Below are positions 1 to 9,795 of a DNA stretch of 64,000 nucleotides, piece by piece; position 1 is the first letter of the stretch; each line of letters starts with the position of its first letter. The stretch is from Larix kaempferi. Its lineage: Eukaryota > Streptophyta > Pinopsida > Pinales > Pinaceae. The stretch spans positions 2,604,001 to 2,668,000 of the forward strand of contig BSBM01000059.1 of assembly GCA_027924585.1 (NCBI GenBank), written 5' to 3'. The notes below the pieces were generated by a model. It did no database searches, was not told the origin of the DNA, and saw nothing but the letters and a program-made list of their open reading frames with translations. The position numbers and the translations under genes were made by a program.

Positions 1-11
1 AGTGAAGATTA

Positions 12-1324
12 GCATTTAAGCACTGCTGGAACAGAAAAATCTGTTCAAAGACAATGCAAATTTAAACGCCTATGCAAGCGCAAAGATGACAGTGAAGCTC
101 AGGTTTCTGCATCTCCATCTCCATCTCAGATACCTTATACAAGAAAGAAGAAACATGACATTACCAATGATAGTATACAAAGGAAATCAAAGCTCTCAAA
201 AGGTTATCTATTTTCAGCTTGCTATTATTTTCTTATTTATCTTCTGTCTCGATATAGAGGTGAGAACTGAATGAAGTAGTGTAATTTTCTATTTTTGGAC
301 TAAAGGTTTGGTTTTTGGTTGCAGCAAAACAACATACAAAGATCTCTGCCCAGCTATTCATTGATGAGGAAGCAGAGTAAGATAATGACTTTGATGCCCG
401 ACTCCTTGTTTCTTTAAATGTGTTGCGATTGAGTTGTGAACACTCCTGCTTTATTAAATACCCAGGAAATTTATATTTGGCTACAAGTTCAAATATGATT
501 AGAAGAAATGTTGATTTGATCATTCTATATTTATTTCTCATTGGTAGCAAAATGAATTTCTTTGAGGTTGATGAACATGATACTAACATTAATGAAGAAG
601 AATCGCAATCAGATAGCTTTATAGACGATAGGGTAGAACCGACAGCAACATCTACTCAATCTGAAGGCGATCAGGTTGACATAATGGTAGTCTACAGGTT
701 TGTTTAGACTGATAAAGAAAGCTTTTGGTTCATAGTTTTATGTTTTCTTTTCCCTATTCTATTTCCAAAGGAGCAATTTATCATCTTTCATAAACTTGTT
801 GTGGCCTTCTACTTTTTCAGCTACACATTTCTTTAAGCGTGACTAATGGACTTCATTGATTTTAAATTTTTGCTGTGATCTGTCTTGACAGGAGGTCCTT
901 ATTCACACAGTCGCCATTAGATGAAGAGTTGAATCCCTGGGCTCATTTTTGTCGGCCACAGGTATTTACTGGAAGTGAAAGTCCAGATCCTTCAGAAAGT
1001 ATTACTGCTTCTGTAGATAACAATATTGGATCTGATACAAGATCTTTGGCTACATCGTCTGCACCAACTCTGATTAGGAATACAGATAATAAAACCTTCA
1101 GCTCTATGGGACTATACAATGCTGTTGACGATTCAAGAGTAGTTGAACTCAAGCCTAGCTCAAGTGAGGAAAAACACAGTAAGATGGAATCTAGAAAAAG
1201 AAAACTAAGTTTTCAGCTAGTTGATTTTACTGGAAAGTCAAATTTTTTTGAGAGCCAAGTACCACCATTTTTAGTGGAAAACTTGAGAGAGAAATTGAGT
1301 AGTTCATCATTTATAGAAAATTAG
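12..1324 (+). CDS. FANCM: 3' exons of a FANCM-like DNA helicase gene
   Basis: Four exons join in one frame: about 12-202, 325-376, 548-697 and 892-1324, each bounded by GT/AG. The 5' end of the gene lies outside the window. Frame across junctions is kept (phase 1 at 202/325, phase 2 at 376/548 and at 697/892). The joined protein shows AQLFIDEEAE, then an acidic stretch, DSFIDDRVEPTA, a YRRSLFTQSP segment and a basic Ser-rich region. This matches what I remember of the C-terminal part of plant FANCM, the SF2 translocase that remodels branched DNA, promotes replication-fork repair and limits meiotic crossovers in the nucleus. The helicase core itself is not in the window. Reading ends at TAG 1322-1324, but the same exon stays open afterwards (see next entry), so this may be a truncated allele or a pseudogene. 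Exon structure is directly visible; the family name is recognition by eye. Confidence 0.65.
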
Positions 1325-1696
1325 CCCAATCAGTCCTTGGGTTGCACTTTTGATGATGATCTTTTTGAGGGCCTTGACCTTGATGCTCTAGAAGCAGAAG
1401 CTACTGAGATGGCACGTTTGAGATCAAACATGGATGCTGGGGCAGGGAAGATGACATCTCTGGTAAAATCACGTTTGCCCAATACTCACGATCTGGACTT
1501 GGGCTGTTCTGTGAAGCCCGTTTCCGTGAACATTGCCACTAGCATCAAACAGCCAAGTAGGGCATCTGTTGTAGAAAATTGCATCAATGGCAAAGATTAT
1601 TCGTTTGCTGAAGACTTGAAAGAAAAGAAAGAAGAAAATAGAAATGATATCGATCTGGATTTTCTCTGCACGCCATCTTTTGACCTGGGCATATAA
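1325..1696 (+). other. In-frame continuation of the FANCM-like exon after TAG
   Basis: The frame of the last exon stays open for 123 further codons after the TAG at 1322-1324 and ends at TAA 1694-1696. It contains the acidic, leucine-rich segment DDDLFEGLDLDALEAEATEM, which looks like the conserved C-terminal tail of plant FANCM proteins. That makes the TAG a likely disabling mutation rather than the ancestral stop. It could also be an assembly error, or the gene could work with a shorter end. Confidence 0.5.
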
Positions 1697-1814
1697 TATA
1701 GGGATCGGTCAAAGAGTCATTTTGGATTTTCATATGGCATGCCGTGAAGGATTTTTCTTCTCCCAAGATTCGAGAGTGAACTGTAAGCTCGCTTGCTTAT
1801 TTTTTTTCCACAGA

Positions 1815-1990
1815 TAGGTGAAATGGCGCGCTTCATTGAGCGAAGGCGCCGCGAATACAACAGAAGATCACAGGTTCCGAGTTCAAATCGCAGCACAGTC
1901 AACATTGTTTGTCCGGGGTCGAACCCGGGTGGGGACGGCAACAGCCGACCGCCCCAACCACCCGGGCTATACATATGCCCCTTGTTTATT
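1815..1990 (+). mobile_element. Candidate tRNA-derived SINE
   Basis: A GC-rich block in AT-rich DNA. It has an A-box-like TAGGTGAAATGG near 1815 and a B-box-like GAGTTCAAATC near 1879, spaced about 64 bp apart, which fits an internal RNA polymerase III promoter. A second B-box-like GGTCGAACCC lies at about 1917. No cloverleaf folds and no poly-A or target duplication is clear, so a tRNA gene is excluded and the SINE call is tentative. Flanking 1697-1814 is probably 3' UTR of the upstream gene. 1991-2231 shows nothing recognisable. Confidence 0.35.
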
Positions 1991-2231
1991 TAGATGTGAC
2001 TTCTGATTGTGCAGCCATAAGATATTTATTTAGCTCTGCATGTGTTGACCATGATATCCAGGTGGATCTTGCAAGGTTGGACATTCTCTGCTGGCCACTG
2101 ACAACTTATTTGGATGAATTACATATGTACATGGGGTTCCCTGAAGCTTGAGGTTCCCTCGGATAACGAAGATATCGGCATTTTCTGGGACCAGTGTTAA
2201 TGCATTGTACAATCTGTACCATATTAAATTG

Positions 2232-2857
2232 CCACTAACTATATTCATAGCCTTTGAAGTTCTGCTTACCTCGAGGATGTCAAGATCAACAATTGAACCT
2301 TCCTCATAGGAAGATCAAGTGGGCATCCTTGAGGGATCTCAAATTTTAGATCTTGATAAAATACATTCATGTCCATTCTGGACATCCATCTCCCGTTATT
2401 TAATTCTGGGCTTGAAGGATTTCAAGAAACAACATAGTTGGGATGGTAAATATTGTTTATATTCATTTCGTATTAGGAACTCTGTAAGGTGGGATTTTCA
2501 ATCTTGTTATCACTAACTATATTCAAAGTTTTTGGATGTCGTACCCCGGGGTGTCAAAACCAGCATCTGAAACTTCCCCATATACAAATAAAGTGGGCAG
2601 CGTTGAGGGATCACAAAATGTAGATCTTGATAAAATACATCAGTGTCCATTCTGGACGTCCATCTTCCATTATTTAGTCCAAGCATGAAGGATTTCAAGA
2701 AAGAGCATAGTTGGGATGGTGTTGGTTCTACTCATCGCGTATTGGACATCAGTGTCCATTCTGGACATCCATCTTCCATTATTTATTCTGAGCTTAAAGG
2801 ACTTCAAGAAATAGTATAGTTGGGATGGTGTTGGTCCTACTCATCGCGTATTGGAAA
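2232..2857. repeat. Degenerate tandem repeat, about 278-bp unit
   Basis: Unit 1 starts at CACTAACTATATTCA (about 2233) and unit 2 at the same motif (2511), a period of about 278 bp. Each unit carries GTCCATTCTGGACATCC and a block ending CATAGTTGGGATGGT. A partial third copy with a 110-bp offset begins near 2751. The inner GTCCATTCTGGAC is itself a short inverted repeat. Copies are roughly 80 percent alike by eye. Confidence 0.7.
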
Positions 2858-3205
2858 CCATGTGAGATGGGCTTTTTCTGGACATCATTCTGTATAGATA
2901 TCCTCAAGCATATAGTGTTCAAACATGTTTGTAGCCAGGGTCTGAATTCTACTTAGATGGACGCATGCCATCCCATCTATAATGTAGTAGGTGTCCTGTC
3001 AAGGATTTTAAATAATGAACCTCAATGGAAGCATTCTCTTTCGAGGCTGGAGCATTTTGTCAGTAAGCTGACAAATGAATATCAGGTTGTTTAATAGTCA
3101 AGGTTTTGCCACTTTGTTGATTAGATTTGTCCAAATAAATGAACATCAAGGTTGCTTAATAGCCACAGTTCTCTTTTTCATGTGCTGTTCCATTACAACA
3201 CATCC
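2858..3205. other. AT-rich intergenic DNA, nothing recognised
   Basis: I see no coding signature, RNA gene or clear repeat here. The stretch 3310-3639, after the next repeat, is likewise AT-rich and featureless. Confidence 0.5.
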
Positions 3206-3309
3206 ATCAAATCAAATCATATGCTGCTTCATTACAGTGCATAGCATTAAATCATCTATCAAATCAAATCATATGTTGCTTCATTACAGTGCATAGCATT
3301 AAATCAAAT
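3206..3309. repeat. Two tandem copies of a 52-bp repeat
   Basis: 3206-3257 and 3258-3309 are almost identical. Both begin ATCAAATCAAATCATATG and contain TTCATTACAGTGCATAGC. High identity implies a recent duplication. Confidence 0.85.
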
Positions 3310-3639
3310 TAGATCAAGATGCTTAGGTGGACATTGTAAAGTATAGTAGTAATATTTGAGTAGTATAAATATGGATACAAATATAATTCAGTATTGAAAA
3401 AATATGTCAAAAAATCTAATAAAATTAAAATAAGGAAGTGACATTTTATAAATACAAACCATTCAAAATTTAAAAGTAACATTCATTATTCATAATAAGA
3501 AACTTCAAACATATCTCAAATTTGTAACATAACATTTAGAATATTACATAAAACAATAGTCACAAATTTGTTGAATGACTTGAGTTTATGTTGAGATTTA
3601 CTTATATGGAAATATATATAGGTTGAAGATTCACTAATG

Positions 3640-4030
3640 TGTTGGATTTTGTGCAACTTCAGAAGATATTCTTATTGTATTGATTGTACCTCCTACAGGA
3701 GTTGATCTTGATGTAATTAACATGTAAACCCTAGAAAGAACAATGTAAACCTTGGGGTGAAAATCAAGTAAAGAAAATAATTATTAAATGTATTTTTATA
3801 GTTAGGAAAAATGCCACTTTGGCAAGTATCTTCAGTTAGGAGAAGATATTTTGGGGTTTCTACTTAGAAAGTTCTTTCACCTTTATCTCTCTCATCATTG
3901 TACTCTGTTCTAAGAATTCTTCATCTCTATACGAAGGTTGCTGGGTTTTCTCCCGATTCGGTTTCCCAGGATAAATTCTCGTATTCTTTGTTTCTGTGCT
4001 TTCTCTTTCTTCTAGTGATCCTATTGATCT
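3640..4030 (+). mobile_element. Copia-type LTR remnant, probably solo
   Basis: It starts TGTTGGATTTTGTGCAAC and ends in a block holding GGTTTCCCAGGATAAATT and, about 45 bp later, AGTGATCCTA. The same pair of motifs, at similar spacing, ends the minus-strand Copia LTR at 55726-56321 (and its stub at 60630), so both belong to related families. No primer-binding site or coding region follows, which suggests a solo or truncated LTR. The exact 3' end and target duplication are not resolved. 4031-4654 is AT-rich with no other feature. Confidence 0.5.
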
Positions 4031-4654
4031 TATGCAATTGAATTATAATGCTATAATTATATGAAAAACTAACATAATGTGGCCATTGTCTTGTGATGGT
4101 GAAGTTACAAATAGTATGAGACTTAAGTTATCATTGGATAATTTGCTATTATAATTCCACTCTTATATTAATAATTAATTAATACTTGAATTATTAAAAA
4201 TTAAAGTATAGCTTAAGCATTAATTACTCTAATTGAAATTCCACTTTTATCTTGACAATTACATTTTAATGATAACATTTTGTGAATATTTAAAAGTTAA
4301 AAAATATAAATATCTATATTATATCTATGTTGCCAAGTGAGCGGTGATCATTGCTTGGGCCAAAGAACTTTAATATTGCTATCACCATCTAATTGAATGA
4401 ATGATGTAAGCCATGTTATCAATTGTCCCTCCCCAAAACTAATAATTCATCCATGTCAAATTTCCAAAAAACACATATGTATCTGATTTGCGTCTCAGTG
4501 CTTTCTCTCGTCACTCTTCATGGTGGCCAGGGAAATGTATATAGAAGTTCATGTAGTGCAATTAATACCATTGTTAAGTGGAAAGGTGTCTAACTCGATT
4601 CCAAATCTTAAATAAACATGGATGTTATATGAAAAGACTTTTGTACGGATAAAC

Positions 4655-4900
4655 ATTCAATGTGGCATAGTTTATATCTCAATGTTGCCTCCATCTTGAC
4701 AGTTGATTATATTCTAATAAAATAACCATTCAATGTGACAGTTTATATCTCATTGTTGCCTCCATATTGACCGTTGATTATCTTCCAATAAAATAACCAA
4801 AAAATGTATGTGATGGTACAAAAAAAATGTATGTGATGTTACAAAAGAATGTTGTGTTACAATATCATGTGATAGTACAAAAGAATGTTATGTTAGAATC
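4655..4900. repeat. 73-bp tandem duplication followed by short AT-rich repeats
   Basis: Two copies of a 73-bp unit begin ATTCAATGTG at 4655 and 4728 and end AATAAAATAACC. They are followed at about 4799-4900 by three to four imperfect copies of a motif like AATGTATGTGATGGTACAAA. 4901-5607 is very AT-rich and otherwise empty. Confidence 0.75.
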
Positions 4901-5607
4901 TTTAGAATTAAAATTATTCTCTTTGATTGTGAAGGGTCTCTTTTAGAATAGTGTAGTCTAGTATTGAAAAACAATGTGTCTTGGAATATTAATATATTTA
5001 AAATTGATTTTTATTTTTATTTTTTATTATGTTATATAATAATTAATAATAGAATGAGTTAAATGGTTGGTAATTTTTTTGAGTGAGGAATTTTTTTGTC
5101 TTGATTTATTTATTATTTTTTAGATTTCAATAATTTGAGACTAACTATGTAAACAAAATATAAACATTCATGATCATAACTTGTTAATTAACACGACTTC
5201 AAAATTCTCACTCGTAATTGAGTATAGACAAAATATAAACATTGATTCTCTTACATGAAAGGAAGGGTATTTGTTATTGTTTTTTTTCATTGCTTATTAT
5301 TAGAAATAAACCTAATTTAATTTTAATGCAAATGGCTCCCAAAGGATTTAATTGTCTAGATAAGAAAATCAAGGATAATAACAATCTACATAAGAGAGTG
5401 TTTATTTATATAGGATTAGTGGTCTAATTTCCTAGTGATCAATTAGATCCACCTTTAGGCATTGGATTGAAAAAGTTTGGTGAAGATAAATCATTTATGT
5501 TTCAATTGGCAAATCTGCTATATATTGTATGTTAGATGTCAAATAACCAACAAAATAGTTGTTGCAATATTATGCTTCTCACTTGCAATGCACTCTATAT
5601 ATTTTAT

Positions 5608-5760
5608 GAATTTTGAGTTTCTTTTGAATCATTGAAAAAATTAATAATTAATGTTTTGTGAATTTTGAGTTGCCTTTGATCATTTAAACAATGAACAATT
5701 AATGTTTTATTAATTTTGAGTTGCCTTTGACAATTGAAACAATGAAAATTAAATGTCCAA
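5608..5760. repeat. Three tandem copies of a 51-52-bp repeat
   Basis: Copies begin near 5608, 5660 and 5711 with AATTTTGAGTTGCCTTTGA (first copy slightly diverged) and end in ATTAATGTTTT-like sequence. 5761-6050 shows nothing recognisable. Confidence 0.75.
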
Positions 5761-6050
5761 TTTAAGTTGTGCTAAATTATAAATGTAAAGAGTAGACTAA
5801 AAATCAAGTTTGAAAACTATTCCAAAACAACATGAAAACCCCATCTATCAACAAGAGAAGATAATATGCAAGATGATTAGCAATTCTTAGAAGGGCCAAG
5901 CCTACCTATACATCAAATTACACAAGCTCTTCCATCCTTGGTCAAATATAGGGAGCTTGAATATGACATTGCTTCTATTCTCCATCTAGTTTATCTCTTA
6001 TTGGTGCTTAGTGTTAGATATTAATGCCTACAAATAGGTTTAGTGGATTG

Positions 6051-6480
6051 TTAAGCTTTTTGTACATCAACAAGGTCTTGCTTTGGACTTCTTTGTAGCT
6101 TGGGTGTATAAGAAGGCCCCAATATAACAATCATTGAACATAATGCATTGAGAGGTTTAATGGGATTCTTGAATACAAGAACAATGGCTACAATGACCAC
6201 TACCCTTTTCATTGTGTTACCCATAGTAAAAGTCAAGGGGTTGATTTCATCCGGTGCTTGGTACAAAGGTTGGTTGTAGATATGATAAAACATCCTTGAT
6301 AGAATGAGCCAAATGTAAAATGTGGAGTTCGCAATTGCTTCTATTGCCTTATGATACCCAAAACCATTGGACACTTTCAACAACAATGGGAGTGGAGAAC
6401 AAATGAAACAAAGATAAAGTTTTCATTCAATAATATAAATTCAATCCATCAAACTTCTTGAATTAACAACCAACAATATA
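6051..6480 (-). pseudogene. Glucose-6-phosphate/phosphate translocator (GPT) pseudogene fragment
   Basis: The open part (6051-6386, minus) reads YHIYNQ, then DEINPLTF, GNTMKRVVVIVA and NPIKPLNAL, ending at TAA. These match the last two transmembrane segments of plastid phosphate translocators. The combination DE-I-PLTF-GNTMKR with a following NAL favours the GPT subfamily, which exchanges glucose 6-phosphate for phosphate across the plastid inner envelope. Upstream, in another frame at about 6350-6440, TLSLFHLFSTPIVVES resembles the preceding helix, so there is at least one frameshift, and a TGA interrupts it. No intron is seen in the aligned part, which suggests a retrocopy or a single-exon piece. 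The transit peptide and first helices are missing. It is certainly non-functional. The family is confident, the subfamily less so. Confidence 0.7.
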
Positions 6481-7040
6481 CCATTTTTCATGTGTAATTT
6501 CATGACAAGGCAAGGGAGTGAATAGCCCTTAGTGAGACATTACAATAATAAATATCCTTCAATAAACACACTGATTGATAGGGATTCTTATGAATAGATA
6601 TTTTTAGCTCATACTTTTTCTCATATGGGATACATGACATTATAATTTGTATTGTTTACAAATTATTGTGATTTTGAATGACAAAACTTTATGATTTCCT
6701 TCTTGTGGAGTAGTTGAGATAGTTTCCTATTTTTTTTCTTTTGACTAGTTGAGACCTTATTGTTATTGTTAGACTTATAATACAATAAAGAGATGAATGT
6801 TCCGAGTTAAGGAGATAAGAACGTTATTGTTAGACGTATTGTTAGGGTTAGCTTTGTGATTGGTAAGGTAAGCCATAGGCTAACATAAGAAGCATACCAA
6901 GCATGGTTGAATCAACTACCTATTCAATTATCTATATGTCCTAAGTCATCAATTCAAAACATCTACAATAACATGGATAAATGCTCCATTGTTCTTGAGA
7001 AGAATATTGTTGAAACAAAACCTAAAGTGTGCAGTTTCAT
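6481..7040. other. AT-rich intergenic DNA, nothing recognised
   Basis: No coding, RNA or repeat signal is visible. It may contain the eroded 5' part of the translocator pseudogene, but I could not align it. Confidence 0.4.
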
Positions 7041-7107
7041 ACATTAACCAGAAATGAAGAACAACGCAAAATTACATTAACCAGAAATGAAGAACAACGC
7101 AAAATCC
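7041..7107. repeat. 33-bp perfect tandem duplication
   Basis: The unit beginning ACATTAACCAGAAATGAAG occurs at 7041 and again at 7074 with no visible difference, so it is recent. Within 7108-7859 there is only a degenerate GCTCTAG-like run at about 7475-7560. Confidence 0.85.
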
Positions 7108-7859
7108 TGTCGTGAATTGGTAGAGACCGGTCTTGTAAAGATGAGGAAAAACCATGTGCTCACAGTAGGAGGATGTCATCAAACCACATTTAATCTTGAT
7201 TGCCCTACAACTTCGAACTTATTCCTCCTCTAATCACTTAACTGTTCCACTAATTTGCAAAAGCAATTCACCAAATTTTATCAGATCTTGACCAAATCTG
7301 TTGCAAGTAGATTAATGAGAATTTACTAAGGGATCATTAACTTAATCCAAATCGCTTCCTCTTAGTTAGAAAAAGTTAATGTCTTTTACTAAATGGTGGT
7401 TTTGGATGAACACAAAAAATGTAGATTGTGGTTTAGGATGACAACAAACAAGTGCTGCTCTAAAACTTGGCTCTATCTCTATCTCCTGGTTATAGCTCTG
7501 GCTCTTGCTCTAGATCTAGCTCGAGACACTGGCTATTAGCACTAGTTCTAGTTGTGGCTCAAGCTCGCTTGTTACCACACGATAGAAGTCTGATTAGTGA
7601 GCAATCTGAACATTTGATATGGGATTCATAAGACTTTCTACTGCAATATGTGTTAATACTTGAGATTGAGTTCTTCAGTATGATTGATATATTTTCTTGG
7701 CAGTTGATGACCATCACCAAGAATTGATCCACCCATAGAGAATCTTTAGTCTTGCAGGTTTCTTTAGTTTCGATGACAATGTTGGCACTAATGTTGAATT
7801 GGAATAGGTGAAATTGAATCTTATTGAAGGAATCCAAAACTTTGACTCTGGATCGGTTT

Positions 7860-8205
7860 GGAATAATCCAAAATATGAAAGGTCACTTCCTTATCGGATC
7901 CAATAGCTCTTTTGTGTTTGCTGTTCTTTATTTTTTCTCGAGTTTTGATGATGGGCTTGGAAAGGTTATGAACATGAAAAAATAAGATTATTATTCTATA
8001 TTTGATGTTGTTTCACTAAGTTGGTCATGTCTGGAATAATCCGAAATATGAAAGGTCACTTCCTTATCATATGTTTGTTGTTCCTAATTTCTTCCCGAGT
8101 TTTAATGATGGGCTTGGAAAGATTATGTTGGACATGGAAAAATAGGCTTCTTCTATATTTGGTGTAGTTTCACTAAGTTGATAATGTGCTGACATCTGAT
8201 AGGAA
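7860..8205. repeat. 173-bp direct duplication
   Basis: Copy 1 (7860-8032) and copy 2 (8033-8205) both begin GGAATAATCC, continue AAATATGAAAGGTCACTTCC, and contain TGATGGGCTTGGAAAG and TTTCACTAAGTTG. Copy 1 has a short extra segment. Divergence is roughly 15 percent by eye. Confidence 0.8.
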
Positions 8206-9484
8206 TCATTATCGAACTCAAAAAGAGGACTGTTCTGGACAAGAACTAGTTGAAAATGATGATTCCTTTGTTGCATTTCATCATGCTAGAGCTATCATTT
8301 ACTCTAGAGGAGGTCCACTTTGGATTGTGAATCTTGCAAGTAGGTTAGCATAGATTGGAGAGTTGTTTTGTTGATTGTGATTGTATCTTGTCAATATTAG
8401 TGATTATTAGAGTGTTTAGTAACTCTAATAATTTTTCAGTTTAAGCAATTTTTAAAGACTGAATGAGGACTCATAGGGATTTTTGCAACTCCCAATAAGA
8501 GTCACAATTAAAATTCAAGATCTGAAAATAGACAACATGTATGAAAACACTATCAGTCATGAAAACATGCACATAGGCACACGACTAAAATGGTTGCTTA
8601 CACCCAAAGGATATAGCTACTGCTAAAGATCCTTTTATTGAGTATGATTACAATGTTATTGTCCTTTTAACAAGGAAATAGACAAAGTCTTTTAACAATC
8701 CTTCAAACTGATAGAGTGTAAACCAAAATGATTGGAAATACTATACAAATGCGTTTTGCACAATCCAATACAAATCCCTCAGTAATGGCCAAGGCAACGA
8801 TATCTAGAGAATGATAAACGGCATACATTTAAAATGAACCAATTCATAATTGACCTTTTTTTTCAGCTAATAAATATGATGACCAACTCCACCTATAAAG
8901 AAGTGAAATTTTCCAAATCTATCTACGTGGAATGAATGATAATAAAAATTCCTTTGTGAGTTGTGGTTCAGCTTCTGGATCCAATGCTTAGGTGTGACTT
9001 GGATCTTGGGGTTAACCGAGATCCACTTCATGTTGCTAGGTCCTCTCATTTGGAATGCTATCTAAACATTTTGCAACAATCAATTTTCGGAAGAGTATTT
9101 TTTGTAACTACAGGGAAGAGGCTTGTTGGTCCCCCAACAAATTCCCCTTGATTTTGTAAAATCAAAAGGTCCCTCACGTAAATTGTGTAATTATTAGTTT
9201 TTGGTTTTCTTTTATTTTATCTCGCTTGATTTAGTAGGTGTTTTCATGGTTTACTTTCCTTTCCTTTGGATGCTCAAAGGCTTGTTCTTTGGATTGGTTT
9301 TCATGGCTTTAAGGGTTTGGTGATTTTGGTCATTTGACTCTTTTGGTTTCATGGTTTCTCAACAATGATTGCATTCTCTGATTTGACCTTAGCCGAGTTG
9401 ATTATATGTCTCCATTTGAATAAATTGATCTATTTTGACCTTGCGACAAACTTGTCTGGTTTTAGGCATTTATTACATCAATGA
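8206..9484. other. Intergenic DNA with no firm feature
   Basis: The first part (about 8169-8351) stays open on the plus strand for some 60 codons (contains RAIIYSRGGPLWIVN), but I do not recognise the protein and no splice context is convincing. 9150-9480 is T-rich and may be the 5' flank or leader of the LINE that follows. Confidence 0.35.
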
Positions 9485-9790
9485 ATGAGTAAGCATCTTG
9501 CCTCAAAAGAGGAGGGTTTCCCTTCTCTGGACCCGAACCTGGGCCCGGTACCCGAGGAGAAAGCTTCCACTTCTTCCCCTCCTGAATCGTCTGATTCAGG
9601 TTACTTTCTTCGCTCTCCTACCAAACTTGTCTCTGGGGGGCTGGGAAAAGGAAAGGAACAACCACCGAAAGGAAGGGGGAGGAAGTCTTTTATCTCAAAG
9701 GCTCAGTCCAAAGCTAGATTGGATCTTTTGGAAGGTAAACAATAGACAATTGAGCGGGTGCTTAGAGCAGTGCAACCCCAAAAGAAGGGT
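9485..9790 (+). pseudogene. LINE ORF1 C-terminal fragment
   Basis: The frame opens at ATG 9485 and runs through a Pro/Ser-rich linker to a basic tail (KGRGRKSFISKAQSKARLD). It is stopped by TAG at 9743-9745, after which the same frame continues TIERVLRAVQPQKK. Plant L1 ORF1 products are RNA-binding proteins that package the element's transcript, and their C-terminus is typically Pro/Ser-rich and basic like this. The RNA-recognition and zinc-knuckle parts are absent, consistent with 5' truncation of the element. The identification rests on position directly upstream of ORF2 and on tail composition. Confidence 0.6.
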
Positions 9791-9795
9791 CATTC

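Noticed and set aside
1793-2151. Three overlapping plus-strand frames in the GC-rich block
   Set aside because: No family motif; the block looks like a SINE and all frames are open only because of its composition.
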